From an uncultured Gammaproteobacteria bacterium (lineage in GTDB: Bacteria > Pseudomonadota > Gammaproteobacteria > PS1 > Pseudothioglobaceae): a DNA stretch of 64,000 nt. The notes below the pieces were generated by a model that had not been told where the DNA came from, did not search any database, and saw nothing but the letters and a program-made list of their open reading frames with translations. The position numbers and the translations under genes are program-made. This document shows, piece by piece, positions 17,216 through 26,121 of this stretch (positions are counted from its first letter, which is position 1; each line of letters starts with the position of its first letter). The DNA lies in NCBI GenBank assembly GCA_913057955.1, contig CAJXOB010000002.1, forward strand, positions 1 through 64,000. The letters run 5' to 3'.

Positions 17216-17960
17216 TTATCTCCACCAAAGATCCACAGACATAGCGCGCTTCATCAGAAGTTAAAAATGCAACAACATCAGCAATTTCCTCGGGCTCTGC
17301 TATATGCCCGATTGGTACCGATTTATTTAATTCATTTATCGCATCATCAGGGTTTAGACCTCTTATTTCAAAACCAGTTCTGAGCATTGGGGTATTTACT
17401 TCATTGGGGCAAACCGCATTAATGCGAATATTCTGATGAGCATGATCTCTTCCCAGGCACTTGGTCATTGCTGCTAAGGCAGCTTTCGTTGTGCAGTACA
17501 CCAGATGATTTGGTCCCGGATTTACTCCCCAACATGAGGATACATTCACAATAGAGCCGCCTCCTGCTTTTGTCATTAGAGGTATTACGGCTCTGATTAA
17601 GCGAAAAGGTGCCTCAACATTAATCTTCATCGATAATTCGAAATCTTCATCAGTTGCCTGAGTAATATTTCCTCGACGCATTAGACCCGCATTGTTGATA
17701 AGAATATTAATAGCACCAAGTTTTTTTTGAACGTCCTTTGTTAGATTGTTGCAGTAGTTTTTATCTAACAGATCACCAGGAAATACGGCCGCTTTTCCAC
17801 CCATTTTTTGGATTTCATCAGCAAGAAGTTGAGATTGATCTTGGGATTTATCAGCGATTGCTATGGTGTGGCCTTGACTTGCATATTTATTGACAAGCGC
17901 TTTACCAATTCCTCCGCAGGCACCCGTTATAAGAACAACTCTAGATTTATTATTATTCAT
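17193..17960 (-). CDS. short-chain dehydrogenase/reductase (SDR)
   Basis: 255-residue classical SDR. TGACGGIG is near residues 13-20, NNAG near 90-93, the catalytic YCTTK near 156-160, and the C-terminus reads VCGSLVEINGGKAVF. It is distinct from the SDR encoded immediately after it (little shared sequence outside the motifs), so the two probably catalyse different steps or work at different chiral centres. It begins 3 bases after the stop of the MttB paralogue. Confidence 0.85.
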   Translation of the reverse strand: MNNNKSRVVLITGACGGIGKALVNKYASQGHTIAIADKSQDQSQLLADEIQKMGGKAAVFPGDLLDKNYCNNLTKDVQKKLGAINILINNAGLMRRGNITQATDEDFELSMKINVEAPFRLIRAVIPLMTKAGGGSIVNVSSCWGVNPGPNHLVYCTTKAALAAMTKCLGRDHAHQNIRINAVCPNEVNTPMLRTGFEIRGLNPDDAINELNKSVPIGHIAEPEEIADVVAFLTSDEARYVCGSLVEINGGKAVF

Positions 17961-17963
17961 AAT

Positions 17964-19505
17964 TTAGTATTCTTGATTTAAGGCTTCCATTGTAGGAATT
18001 ATTTGCTCTCTTCTGGCAATAAAATCAAGGAGCTCTTCGTCTTTACTTTCATCCAGTTTTGGTTCCTGGTAATCAGCTAGTAGTTGTTTTGCTCCCTCAA
18101 GTCCTCTTTGAATTGTGTCCTTACTGCCATCCGCTTGCCACTGTTCGATGGAATTATTGTCAAATAATTTAGGCATAAAAAATGCTCGTTGAAAATTATC
18201 CATAGTGTGTTGGTGTCCAAGATAATGACCACCAGGACCAACATCTCTTATTGCAGCTAAGCCCTCCTCAAAATCATCCCAGCGAATACCTTCAGCCATC
18301 CGGTAACCCATTTCACATTGCTCAGCATCGACTACAAATTTTGCCATTGAGCAGTGCATTCCAGCTTCATTCCATCCTGCAGAGTGCCAAATATAGTTTG
18401 CTCCGGATAAAAGAACTGCCATCATTGTAGATGCGCTCTCATAGCCTGATTGGGCATCAAAAACTTTAGATCCGCCAAGTGTATTAGAGCTTCTCCATGG
18501 AACTTTATAGTGCCTAGCCATTTGGCCAATCATAAAGTTCATAAGAGAAATTTCTGGAGTACCCGCCATTGGAGCGCCAGATTGCATAGATACTGTTGCA
18601 AGGTAATGCCCATAAATTGCTGGAGACCCCTTCCGAATTACTTGAGTATAGGCAAGTGCTGAAAGTGCTTCAGCGTTAACTTGTGCAACAGTTGGCGCAA
18701 CACTCGCTGGTGTGTTCGCACCTCCAAGTACAAAAGGAGAGCAGAGTACGGGCTGATTATGTGCAGAAAATACCCTTAACGCTGAGAGCATGGTTTGATC
18801 CCAAACAAGCGGAGAGTTTCCATTTATATTGCCAGTAACTACGGGATGAGTATCCATGTATTTCTCTCCAAATAGAATCTTGCACATCTCAATTACATCT
18901 TCCGCATTCTTACCGCTACTTGTCATACCCATAAAAGTTTTATCTGAGTGCTTCATAGAAGAATAGGTGATTCTTAGGTGTCGATGCGAGATTGGATGGT
19001 CCATAGGCTCAACAATATGATGAGCACTTGAATGTATGGCAGGAAGCATATGAGATAGTTTATGGAAGTTGGCCAGGTCTTCAAGTTTTGGCCAGCGCCT
19101 TTTGTTTTCAAGATCACATATAAAAGGAGCGCCAGTCATCGGAACAAAAATAGAGTTATTGCCACCAATTTCTAGTGATTTTTCTGGGTCACGGGCATTC
19201 ATAGTAATGCTTTCTGGAATGCTTGAGATTAGCTCACGAATAAGGCCTCTATCAAAACGAACACGCTCACCCTTAATATCAGCACCAGCCTTCTTCCAGT
19301 CTTCGAGTGCAATTGGGTCATGAAACTCAACCCCTACATCTTCAAGAATTGATAAAGATGCGTCATCCATTTTTAAAACCTGCTCTTCACTCATTGGCTC
19401 TGTAAGTGGAATTTTTCGCTTCAAGGTTGGAAGCATTTCAATCTTGACTTTTAGTCGATCTGTTCTCCTTGCATTCCTACCAATTCTTTGTGAAGAGCTA
19501 GCCAT
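17964..19505 (-). CDS. second MttB-family (non-pyrrolysine) methyltransferase
   Basis: 513-residue paralogue of the gene at 6529-8049, in the opposite orientation. It shares the N-terminal pattern SEEQVLKMDDASLSILEDVGV (near 39-59) and the barrel segments (HNQPVLCSPFVLGG, ending with GANYIWHSAGWNEAGMHCS). No in-frame UAG is present. The two MttB proteins have clearly diverged, so different methylated substrates or successive steps are likely. It is the first gene of the leftward set and divergent from an aldehyde dehydrogenase gene across a 173-base regulatory gap. No corrinoid partner is encoded nearby. Confidence 0.85.
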   Translation of the reverse strand: MASSSQRIGRNARRTDRLKVKIEMLPTLKRKIPLTEPMSEEQVLKMDDASLSILEDVGVEFHDPIALEDWKKAGADIKGERVRFDRGLIRELISSIPESITMNARDPEKSLEIGGNNSIFVPMTGAPFICDLENKRRWPKLEDLANFHKLSHMLPAIHSSAHHIVEPMDHPISHRHLRITYSSMKHSDKTFMGMTSSGKNAEDVIEMCKILFGEKYMDTHPVVTGNINGNSPLVWDQTMLSALRVFSAHNQPVLCSPFVLGGANTPASVAPTVAQVNAEALSALAYTQVIRKGSPAIYGHYLATVSMQSGAPMAGTPEISLMNFMIGQMARHYKVPWRSSNTLGGSKVFDAQSGYESASTMMAVLLSGANYIWHSAGWNEAGMHCSMAKFVVDAEQCEMGYRMAEGIRWDDFEEGLAAIRDVGPGGHYLGHQHTMDNFQRAFFMPKLFDNNSIEQWQADGSKDTIQRGLEGAKQLLADYQEPKLDESKDEELLDFIARREQIIPTMEALNQEY

Positions 19506-19573
19506 AATAGTTTGATTACAATATAATTAATATACGTATCGTAGATTAATTGTTTGTTAAATGCAATATTAAT

Positions 19574-19595
19574 TTTTTCATGCAAACATGAAAAA
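19574..19595. promoter_or_regulatory. inverted repeat in the divergent MttB-2/aldehyde dehydrogenase intergenic region
   Basis: TTTTTCATG (19574-19582) and CATGAAAAA (19587-19595) form a perfect 9-bp inverted repeat around CAAA. The site is about 70 bases from the leftward start and 84 bases from the rightward start. A spot midway between two divergent operons that look functionally linked suits an operator for a local regulator, though no regulator gene is present in the island. It is also compatible with a simple RNA hairpin. Confidence 0.4.
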
Positions 19596-19678
19596 TACTA
19601 TTTTTACTTATCTCTGTATATTCTTGATAAATCACCAATTAAGAGTAAAATTTATTATTTTTAAAACAAATAAAAATA

Positions 19679-21127
19679 ATGTCAAATTTGTCTAATAACT
19701 TTATAGCTGGCGACTGGGTCAAGGGCTCTAGTTCGATATCTAACATAAATCCTTCGGATACTAACGATGTCATTGGCGAGTATGCGCAAGCGAGTATTGA
19801 ACAGCTAGACGATGCTTTGAATTCTGCACAAATGGCACAAAAGAAGTGGGCAGCTACTGGATTAGAGCAGCGACAAGCTATATTAATGAAGATTGGTGAG
19901 GAGATGATGGCTCGAAGCGCTGAGCTTGGCGAGTTATTATCTCGAGAGGAGGGCAAGCCAGTTGCTGAAGGAAAAGGTGAGATCTATAGAGCAGGTCAAT
20001 TTTTTACTTATTATGCCGCTGAAGTGCTTCGTCAAAGTGGCGATACTGCAGATTCAGTTAGGCCAAACATTGAAATCGATGTTCGCCGTGAAGCTATGGG
20101 CACAGTTGCAATTATTTCACCTTGGAACTTTCCTACAGCGACTGCCAGCTGGAAAATTGCCCCAGCTTTAGCATTTGGTAACGCAGTTATTTGGAAGCCC
20201 GCCAACCTGACTCCAGCGAGCGCTGTTGCACTAACTGAAATAATCGCTAAGCAAGATATTCCAAAAGGGCTGTTTAATTTAGTTATGGGCTCTGGGTCTT
20301 CTATCGGTCAGGCGTTAGCTGAAAGCCCTAAAGTTCATGCAATTAGTTTTACTGGGTCCTACGATGTTGGTCTTCAAATAGCGGGCGCTGCTGCAAAAAA
20401 TTTAACGAAGTTTCAATTAGAATTAGGCTCTAAAAACCCATTAGTAGTAATGGACGATGCAGATATTGACGTCGCTGTTGCTGCCGCTACTGGCGGCGCT
20501 TTTGGAAGCACAGGGCAAAAATGTACGGCCTCTTCTAGGCTTGTTGTGCACGCGTCTATCCATGATGAGTTTGTCGATCGAATGAGTCAATCTACTGCAG
20601 CTCTAAAGGTTGGACATGCTCTTGAAGATGGCACTCAAATTGGTCCAGCAGCGAGCCAGCAACAACTTGACTCAAACCTCAAATATATGGCCTTAGCAAA
20701 AGAAGAGGGCTGTGAGGTAGTATGTGGAGGACAGAAGCTTGAACTTGATAATCCTGGCTTTTACATGCAGCCTGCTTTATTAATTGGTGGCAGTAACTCC
20801 ATGAGAGTGAATCGTGAAGAGTTGTTTGCTCCTATGGCGTGCATCATTAAAGTGGCAGACTATGACGAAGCGCTTTCAGTTGCTAATGACACAGATTTTG
20901 GTCTAGTTTCAGGAATCATTACGCAGTCACTATCAAGAGCAAATCATTTTCGTAGAAACGCAGAGAGCGGCTGCGTTATGGTGAACTTACCAACAGCGGG
21001 AACTGACTACCATGTCCCTTTTGGCGGTAGAAAAAATTCAAGCTTTGGACCCAGAGAGCAAGGATCATACGCAAAAGAGTTGTATACTCAAGTAAAGACT
21101 TCATACATTTCTAGCGGAAACCCATAA
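19679..21127 (+). CDS. NAD(P)-dependent aldehyde dehydrogenase (possibly alpha-ketoglutarate semialdehyde type)
   Basis: 482-residue aldehyde dehydrogenase superfamily enzyme with FIAGDWVKGSSSISNINPSD at the N-terminus, SPWNFPTATASWKIAPALA (cofactor and oxyanion region) near 142-160, FTGSYDVG near 223-230, the general-base motif LELGSKNP near 245-252 and the catalytic cysteine in GSTGQKCTA near 273-281. It resembles enzymes annotated as 2,5-dioxopentanoate (alpha-ketoglutarate semialdehyde) dehydrogenase, which would suit a hydroxyproline-type route, but formaldehyde-derived or betaine aldehydes are not excluded. The stop overlaps the next gene's ATG by one base (TAATG). Confidence 0.85.
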   Translation: MSNLSNNFIAGDWVKGSSSISNINPSDTNDVIGEYAQASIEQLDDALNSAQMAQKKWAATGLEQRQAILMKIGEEMMARSAELGELLSREEGKPVAEGKGEIYRAGQFFTYYAAEVLRQSGDTADSVRPNIEIDVRREAMGTVAIISPWNFPTATASWKIAPALAFGNAVIWKPANLTPASAVALTEIIAKQDIPKGLFNLVMGSGSSIGQALAESPKVHAISFTGSYDVGLQIAGAAAKNLTKFQLELGSKNPLVVMDDADIDVAVAAATGGAFGSTGQKCTASSRLVVHASIHDEFVDRMSQSTAALKVGHALEDGTQIGPAASQQQLDSNLKYMALAKEEGCEVVCGGQKLELDNPGFYMQPALLIGGSNSMRVNREELFAPMACIIKVADYDEALSVANDTDFGLVSGIITQSLSRANHFRRNAESGCVMVNLPTAGTDYHVPFGGRKNSSFGPREQGSYAKELYTQVKTSYISSGNP

Positions 21128-22116
21128 TGGCTCATCCATCACTTTTTATTGACGCTCTTCAATACAACAATTGGAGTGAAGAGGTATTCAAACAAATTAA
21201 TGATGGTGGTTTAAGTGCGGTACACGTTACAATTTGCTACCATGAAGATTTTCAGGAGATGGTTCAAAACATTATTGACTGGAACCGCCGTTTTGAATGT
21301 TATTCAAGTTTAATTTTCCATGGCAAGTCTGCAGGCGATGTTCTTAAAGCTCAAAATGAAGGTAGAACTGCAATATTTTTTGGGTTTCAGAATTGCTCGC
21401 CAATTGAAGATGATATCGGACTAGTTGAGGTGTGTCATCAACTAGGCGTTAGGTTTATGCAGCTCACATATAATAATCAGAGCTTATTGGGGACTGGTTG
21501 TTATGAAGAAAATGACCCAGGTATAACCCGAATGGGTAAGCAAGTGATTAAAGAGATGAACCGAGTTGGCTTGGTAGTTGATATGAGTCATTCTTCAGAG
21601 CGATCTACCCTTGAGGCGATTGAAATTTCGGAGCGCCCTATTGCAATTACTCATGCCAATCCAACTTTTTGGCATCCAGCTTTAAGGAATAAATCAAATA
21701 AAGTTCTTGAGGCTTTAGGTGAAAGTGACAGCATGCTTGGATTTTCAGTGTATCCACATCACCTAAGGGATGGAACCAACTGTACTTTGGAAAGTTTTTG
21801 CCAAATGATCGCCGATACTTCTGAAATCATGGGGGTTAATAACATTGGAATTGGTACAGATTTGTGTCAAAACCAGCCCGATAGCGTTGTTGAATGGATG
21901 AGAAATGGTACATGGACAAATGAGCGTGACTTCGGAGAAGGTTCTGCCAGTTTTGCAGGCTTTCCTGATCAACCAGAGTGGTTTCGCAACAACAGTGATT
22001 TTGTAAATATTGCTACTGGTTTAAAGCAAGTTGGTTTTTCAAGTGAAGAGATAGGCTTTGTGATGGGTAAAAATTGGCTGAACTTTTTTGAAGCTTCTTT
22101 TGAATCTATAAAATAA
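21127..22116 (+). CDS. M19 (membrane dipeptidase) family protein with altered metal ligands
   Basis: 329-residue amidohydrolase-fold protein of the renal dipeptidase family. The later histidine motifs are kept: VDMSHSS near residues 154-160 and ITHANP near 174-179. The N-terminal His-x-Asp that binds zinc in true M19 enzymes is replaced (FIDALQYNNW, 7-16), and the bridging glutamate region reads FFGFQNCSPI with Gln instead of Glu. It is therefore unlikely to be an ordinary binuclear zinc dipeptidase. M19 homologues also sit beside dimethylglycine demethylase genes in Pseudomonas, which supports a role linked to methylated amines. It is coupled to the aldehyde dehydrogenase and followed after 6 bases by an unknown gene. 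Confidence 0.75.
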   Translation: MAHPSLFIDALQYNNWSEEVFKQINDGGLSAVHVTICYHEDFQEMVQNIIDWNRRFECYSSLIFHGKSAGDVLKAQNEGRTAIFFGFQNCSPIEDDIGLVEVCHQLGVRFMQLTYNNQSLLGTGCYEENDPGITRMGKQVIKEMNRVGLVVDMSHSSERSTLEAIEISERPIAITHANPTFWHPALRNKSNKVLEALGESDSMLGFSVYPHHLRDGTNCTLESFCQMIADTSEIMGVNNIGIGTDLCQNQPDSVVEWMRNGTWTNERDFGEGSASFAGFPDQPEWFRNNSDFVNIATGLKQVGFSSEEIGFVMGKNWLNFFEASFESIK

Positions 22117-22122
22117 ATAATT

Positions 22123-23865
22123 ATGACTATTGAGACTGTATTAATTGACATTGATTCAGATTTTATGAGGACTCCTGAAAAGGTAATGCGCCTCGAGAGA
22201 ATGGGCTCATCCTTCCCTACTCGTTTAAGCTTTATGAGAACCCTTATCAGGCGAATGTCAAAAGAGAATTGGAGATTCGAAAGAACTTTGCGTGAAGTTG
22301 ATAAAGATGGTTATGGCGTTAGCATTTATTCAGTTACCACTCCAAATAGAACATATTCATTGATAGCTTTTACTCAAGAGATACCAGCTGATATGAGAAC
22401 TGATAGGGTTATTGCGGAAGTATGGGATGCAACTTTTAGCCTTTTCGATGGTATTCCATCACAAGAGGATCTGGATTATTTGGCAAACAATACTCCAAAG
22501 CAGGAAGGTGGTCGATTCAGACCGAGTGAGCTTACTCTTTCCAGGGCAAACAAAAGCCTAAGAGTATTTAAAAATGTAGTTGACTCTTTGTCTTTAGGCA
22601 ATCAACCAGACATTGATTTATTGACCTCAGTAGGTTATTTAATGAGGACTTCGGCTGTTTATGGTAGTGGTAAGTTTGGCTGCGCAGATAGGGAAAAAAT
22701 TGTTGATCGAGAGGAGTGCAAGGCGCCTTTTCAAATAGAATTATTAACTGTTTACTTAATACGTTGGTTTACGATAGACTCCGCCGAAGAGCTTGCCAAA
22801 GAAAGAGGCGGTAAAAAGGCTGTTAAACTTGATAAAACCACACGTCGATTTATTGGCGTTGGAAATGCAACAGGCCTCGGCATGGCACCATTTTTACTTA
22901 AACATCCTTCATTAATTCATAATTGGGTTGTCGCAAAAGAAACCGCACTAGCAAGAGTCAGGGCAATTGAAACTCCCATAGAAGGCACTCTTGAAGTTTT
23001 TTTAAAGTCATTGCCTCAGGTTAGTCAGCATATCGATGAATGGAATGTTGAAGATGTAATTCAGGCTAAAAGGATTTCATGCCTGACAGATGAAATTCAG
23101 GTGCTAAGAATTTGGTGCGAAAATGAGTCAAATATTTTAAGACCCTATCCTTGGAACGGTATTTATCAATATGTTGAGGACAATTTTTCTTTGGAATGCC
23201 AAGAGATGGTGGTTTCTTTAATTATTGAGCCACATGGATCCTTAGTGGATGAGCTAGCAGAGTCAATGTCAACAACATCAATTCCAAAATTTCAAGCAGA
23301 TATGTCAATAGCTCAATTAAAAGAGGTTGTTGCTGATTCGTATCAGTGGGCGACAACTATTGATTTTTCTTTGGAGGAGTCTCAGCACCATTTTTGGTAT
23401 TATTCAGAGGACAAATTAGAGCCTAGGTTTGGCTCTAAAGGTATTGATGAGGGAGTTGAGAAAGAAATGCCTCTCGCTATTGGTAGGGATGTTCATGACT
23501 TAAATGAAAAGCTATCAGAAACTAGTAATAAAACTACTCTGAGTGATTTTGTAATGATGAATCCACAATTTAGACATATTATTCGTCGAATTCAGAATAC
23601 TTTTGTAAAGCCTTATTCTGAAGTACAAGATAATTTGTTAAGTGAATCTATGAGACCACTAGATTTATTACGTTTTAAGTTGGCTTTTTTTGGAGCTTCA
23701 AAATTTGATCCAAAGTCAAACCTTTGGACTCGGATTTCAATGTATCAAGGCGCACCAATGCCCGACCAATTATCAGAGCCGAATCATGACTGTTGGTCAT
23801 TTCCAATTGGAGGACGTTCGCAGTCATATCCTTGCATAAACTGTTCATGTCAAAAAGCGATCTAA
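22123..23865 (+). CDS. uncharacterised 580-residue cytoplasmic protein
   Basis: No family recognised. The protein is soluble, without signal peptide or membrane helices. The N-terminal part is basic and methionine-rich (DFMRTPEKVMRLERMG, SFMRTLIRRMSKENWRFER), followed by a strand-rich stretch with SVTTPNRTYSLIAFTQEIP. The middle contains GNATGLGMAPFLLKHPSLIHN near 247-267, and the C-terminus ends with a cysteine cluster, CINCSCQKAI. Size, codon use and tight spacing (6 bases after the M19 gene, 19-base overlap with the DUF3726 gene) show it is real and co-translated. Its place suggests an enzyme or assembly factor in the degradation of an N-methylated compound. No function can be given. Confidence 0.8.
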   Translation: MTIETVLIDIDSDFMRTPEKVMRLERMGSSFPTRLSFMRTLIRRMSKENWRFERTLREVDKDGYGVSIYSVTTPNRTYSLIAFTQEIPADMRTDRVIAEVWDATFSLFDGIPSQEDLDYLANNTPKQEGGRFRPSELTLSRANKSLRVFKNVVDSLSLGNQPDIDLLTSVGYLMRTSAVYGSGKFGCADREKIVDREECKAPFQIELLTVYLIRWFTIDSAEELAKERGGKKAVKLDKTTRRFIGVGNATGLGMAPFLLKHPSLIHNWVVAKETALARVRAIETPIEGTLEVFLKSLPQVSQHIDEWNVEDVIQAKRISCLTDEIQVLRIWCENESNILRPYPWNGIYQYVEDNFSLECQEMVVSLIIEPHGSLVDELAESMSTTSIPKFQADMSIAQLKEVVADSYQWATTIDFSLEESQHHFWYYSEDKLEPRFGSKGIDEGVEKEMPLAIGRDVHDLNEKLSETSNKTTLSDFVMMNPQFRHIIRRIQNTFVKPYSEVQDNLLSESMRPLDLLRFKLAFFGASKFDPKSNLWTRISMYQGAPMPDQLSEPNHDCWSFPIGGRSQSYPCINCSCQKAI

Positions 23866-24578
23866 CAATTTCTTTAAATGAAGTTCTTTTTTATTTTACT
23901 CGGGCAGCTTTTGGAGTAGAGGCTCCTATTGGCCTTTCAGAAGACTTTGCAAGAGCTAATATGTGGGCTTCAGAAAACGGTTTTGATCCTTCACGATGCA
24001 GCTTAAAAGCGCTAGATAATTTAGATAGTCAAACAAGTAGCTTATCAATCAAATTTGAAAAAACGAAAGAAGGGGGGTATTTATTTTGTCCAGAAGGAAA
24101 ATTCTTATCTTCTCTAGAGGCTTCAGCGAGTTGTGTGGATTGGATTGAAGTTAGCAATGGCTCTGGTGAGCTAAAGATCAGTAATGTTGATTCTCCATTT
24201 CTAGTTGTATCTGCATTAGGTGCAAATCAATGTAATGGCTTAAAAGTATCTTGGATTGACCAAGAAAAAAACCAATTCCAAGTTAATTTAATTGATAACG
24301 AAGAGTGGGAAGTTTTAAGTTCAACACCTAACCTTATAGAATTAAGTAGTAATGCTGATATGTTAATTTCATCTTTAAAAGCGAGCGATCAGACCTATAA
24401 AGGAAAGACTATTAAGAAATTTAAGTTAGATGAAGAGAAATTAAAAATTCTTCATAATGGCGTTAAAGTTGAAGAGAATTGGGAGGCAATTTATAGTTAT
24501 TTTTCACGCTGCTTAGTTAAATCAAGTGCTGAGTCCAGGGCTTCTGGTGCTGGCGCCGGACTAGTTGATACAGACTAA
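23847..24578 (+). CDS. DUF3726 family protein
   Basis: 243 residues from the ATG at 23847, which I prefer over one 54 bases upstream because homologues begin near SLNEV and the extra residues only overprint the previous gene. The DUF3726-like start TISLNEVLFYFTRAAFG is followed by IGLSEDFARANMWASENGFD. The rest is strand-rich and has no catalytic motif I recognise. It ends with a short Ala/Gly/Ser tail (SRASGAGAGLVDTD). It overlaps the 580-residue gene by 19 bases, so the two are translationally coupled and probably form a functional pair. It ends 1 base from the convergent serine dehydratase gene. Confidence 0.78.
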   Translation: MSKSDLTISLNEVLFYFTRAAFGVEAPIGLSEDFARANMWASENGFDPSRCSLKALDNLDSQTSSLSIKFEKTKEGGYLFCPEGKFLSSLEASASCVDWIEVSNGSGELKISNVDSPFLVVSALGANQCNGLKVSWIDQEKNQFQVNLIDNEEWEVLSSTPNLIELSSNADMLISSLKASDQTYKGKTIKKFKLDEEKLKILHNGVKVEENWEAIYSYFSRCLVKSSAESRASGAGAGLVDTD

Positions 24579-24579
24579 T

Positions 24580-25959
24580 TTAACATTCAATAAAACTTAC
24601 AGCTAAACCACCCAATGACGTCTCTTTGTACTTTGTGGACATGTCGAGGCCAGTTCTTTTCATAGCTGCAATGCACTGATCTAAAGAAATTAAGTGCTCA
24701 CCACTTTCTCTAAGCGACAGTGAGCTTGCAGTATATGCCTTAACCGCACCAAATCCATTTCTCTCAATACAAGGAACTTGAACAAGACCTTTAACCGGAT
24801 CGCAAGTCATTCCTATGTGGTGTTCTAGGGCCATTTCAGCGGCATTCTCAATTTGAGCAGTTGTGCCGCCTCTTACAGTGCATAAAGCTGCAGCAGCCAT
24901 TGAGGATGCTGAGCCTACCTCACCTTGACAGCCGACCTCAGCACCTGATATAGAGCTATTGTGTTTTATTAGTCCGCCGATTGCAGATGCCGTTAATAGG
25001 AATTGACGAATTTGCTCTTGAGTCGCTGACTTGTGTTTGTAGAAGTAGTAAAGAGTTGCTGGAACTACTCCTGCAGCGCCATTAGTCGGAGCAGTAACAA
25101 CCATATGACCAGCAGCATTCTCTTCATTTACTGCCATGGCATAGGCACAAAGCCAGTCACTAGAATTTGTATTTTCTGGATCACTCTGGAGGCTTTCATG
25201 TAATTTTTTTGCGCGCCTCTTTGTATTCAAGCCACCTGGCAATATGCCTTCGGTAGCAAGACCAGTCTCAACACAAGTTTTCATTGCATTCCAAATATCA
25301 TCAAGCTCTTTGTTTAGAATTTTTTCAGGAATATTTTCTAATTCATTGGCAAGCTTCATTTCCCAAATGGTTTTATTGTGTTTTTTAGACATTTCAAGCA
25401 TTTGGTCTGAATTATCAAAGGGGAATGGATAAGCTGAGCTCGGCTCTGCTGCAATCGGCGCTTTAATATTATCTATTTCTGCTAATGTAGATATAAAACC
25501 TCCACCGATAGAAAAGTAAGTGTGTGAAATTAGAATTACATCTGACTTATCAAGGAGCTCAAACACCATTCCATTAGGATTTTGCTTTAATGAGTTTCTG
25601 GTATCAAAAATGATATCATCTTCTGAAAAGAATGCTACTTTTTGAGTCTTGCTGATATCTATACTTTTTGAATTCCATGTTTGCTCAATGACCTCATCCA
25701 TATTCTCTTTAATGATGGTATGTGGAAGATATCCATTCAGACCAAGAGTTACCGCTTTATCTGTTGCATGCCCTACTCCTGTATAAGCTAAAGAATTCTT
25801 TAAAGTACACCTAATATGATAGGTATTAATTGTAGGGTTTAATTCTACAAAATTTCGAACATGTTGCATGAAATCATTAGCAGCTACCATCGGCCCCATT
25901 GTGTGAGAGCTTGAAGGACCAACGCCTATTTTGAATAAGTCTAAAACGCTAATAAACAT
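24580..25959 (-). CDS. sdaA: L-serine ammonia-lyase (serine dehydratase), single chain
   Basis: 459-residue iron-sulfur L-serine dehydratase converting serine to pyruvate and ammonia. The beta-type domain is N-terminal, with the hallmark GPSSSHTMGP near residues 13-22. The alpha-type catalytic domain follows, with TAPTNGAAGVVPATLYY near 291-307 and the cysteine-bearing segments EVGCQGEVGSAS and GMTCDPVKGLVQVPC that bind the [4Fe-4S] cluster. Length matches the SdaA/SdaB single-chain type. It points away from a hydroxypyruvate reductase gene and lies next to the glycine cleavage operon, so it probably drains serine made from glycine plus methylene-THF into pyruvate. Confidence 0.93.
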   Translation of the reverse strand: MFISVLDLFKIGVGPSSSHTMGPMVAANDFMQHVRNFVELNPTINTYHIRCTLKNSLAYTGVGHATDKAVTLGLNGYLPHTIIKENMDEVIEQTWNSKSIDISKTQKVAFFSEDDIIFDTRNSLKQNPNGMVFELLDKSDVILISHTYFSIGGGFISTLAEIDNIKAPIAAEPSSAYPFPFDNSDQMLEMSKKHNKTIWEMKLANELENIPEKILNKELDDIWNAMKTCVETGLATEGILPGGLNTKRRAKKLHESLQSDPENTNSSDWLCAYAMAVNEENAAGHMVVTAPTNGAAGVVPATLYYFYKHKSATQEQIRQFLLTASAIGGLIKHNSSISGAEVGCQGEVGSASSMAAAALCTVRGGTTAQIENAAEMALEHHIGMTCDPVKGLVQVPCIERNGFGAVKAYTASSLSLRESGEHLISLDQCIAAMKRTGLDMSTKYKETSLGGLAVSFIEC

Positions 25960-26021
25960 AATAAAATCATATATATAAAGTTTTGCATTCTACATTATGG
26001 CTGTAAACGTAGCTATTAAAA

Positions 26022-26041
26022 AATTCACCATTTAATGAATT
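26022..26041. promoter_or_regulatory. weak inverted repeat between sdaA and the hydroxyacid reductase gene
   Basis: AATTCA (26022-26027) and TGAATT (26036-26041) are separated by CCATTTAA. The half-sites equal the core of the gcvT operator candidate (AATTCAAT/ATTGAATT). It sits midway in a divergent promoter region whose genes both connect to glycine/serine metabolism. The repeat is only 6 bp and A-T rich, so chance is a serious alternative. Confidence 0.25.
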
Positions 26042-26078
26042 AATTTACAATTTTTTTTTAGTGTTTTACTAATTAATT

Positions 26079-26084
26079 TATAAT
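26079..26084 (+). promoter_or_regulatory. possible -10 box for the hydroxyacid reductase gene
   Basis: A perfect TATAAT lies 38 bases before the ATG at 26122. The -35 position falls in a run of T (TTTTAG at 26056-26061), which is a poor match. Confidence 0.35.
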
Positions 26085-26121
26085 GTTGATATAAATCTGC
26101 AACCTAAATATGGAATAAATT

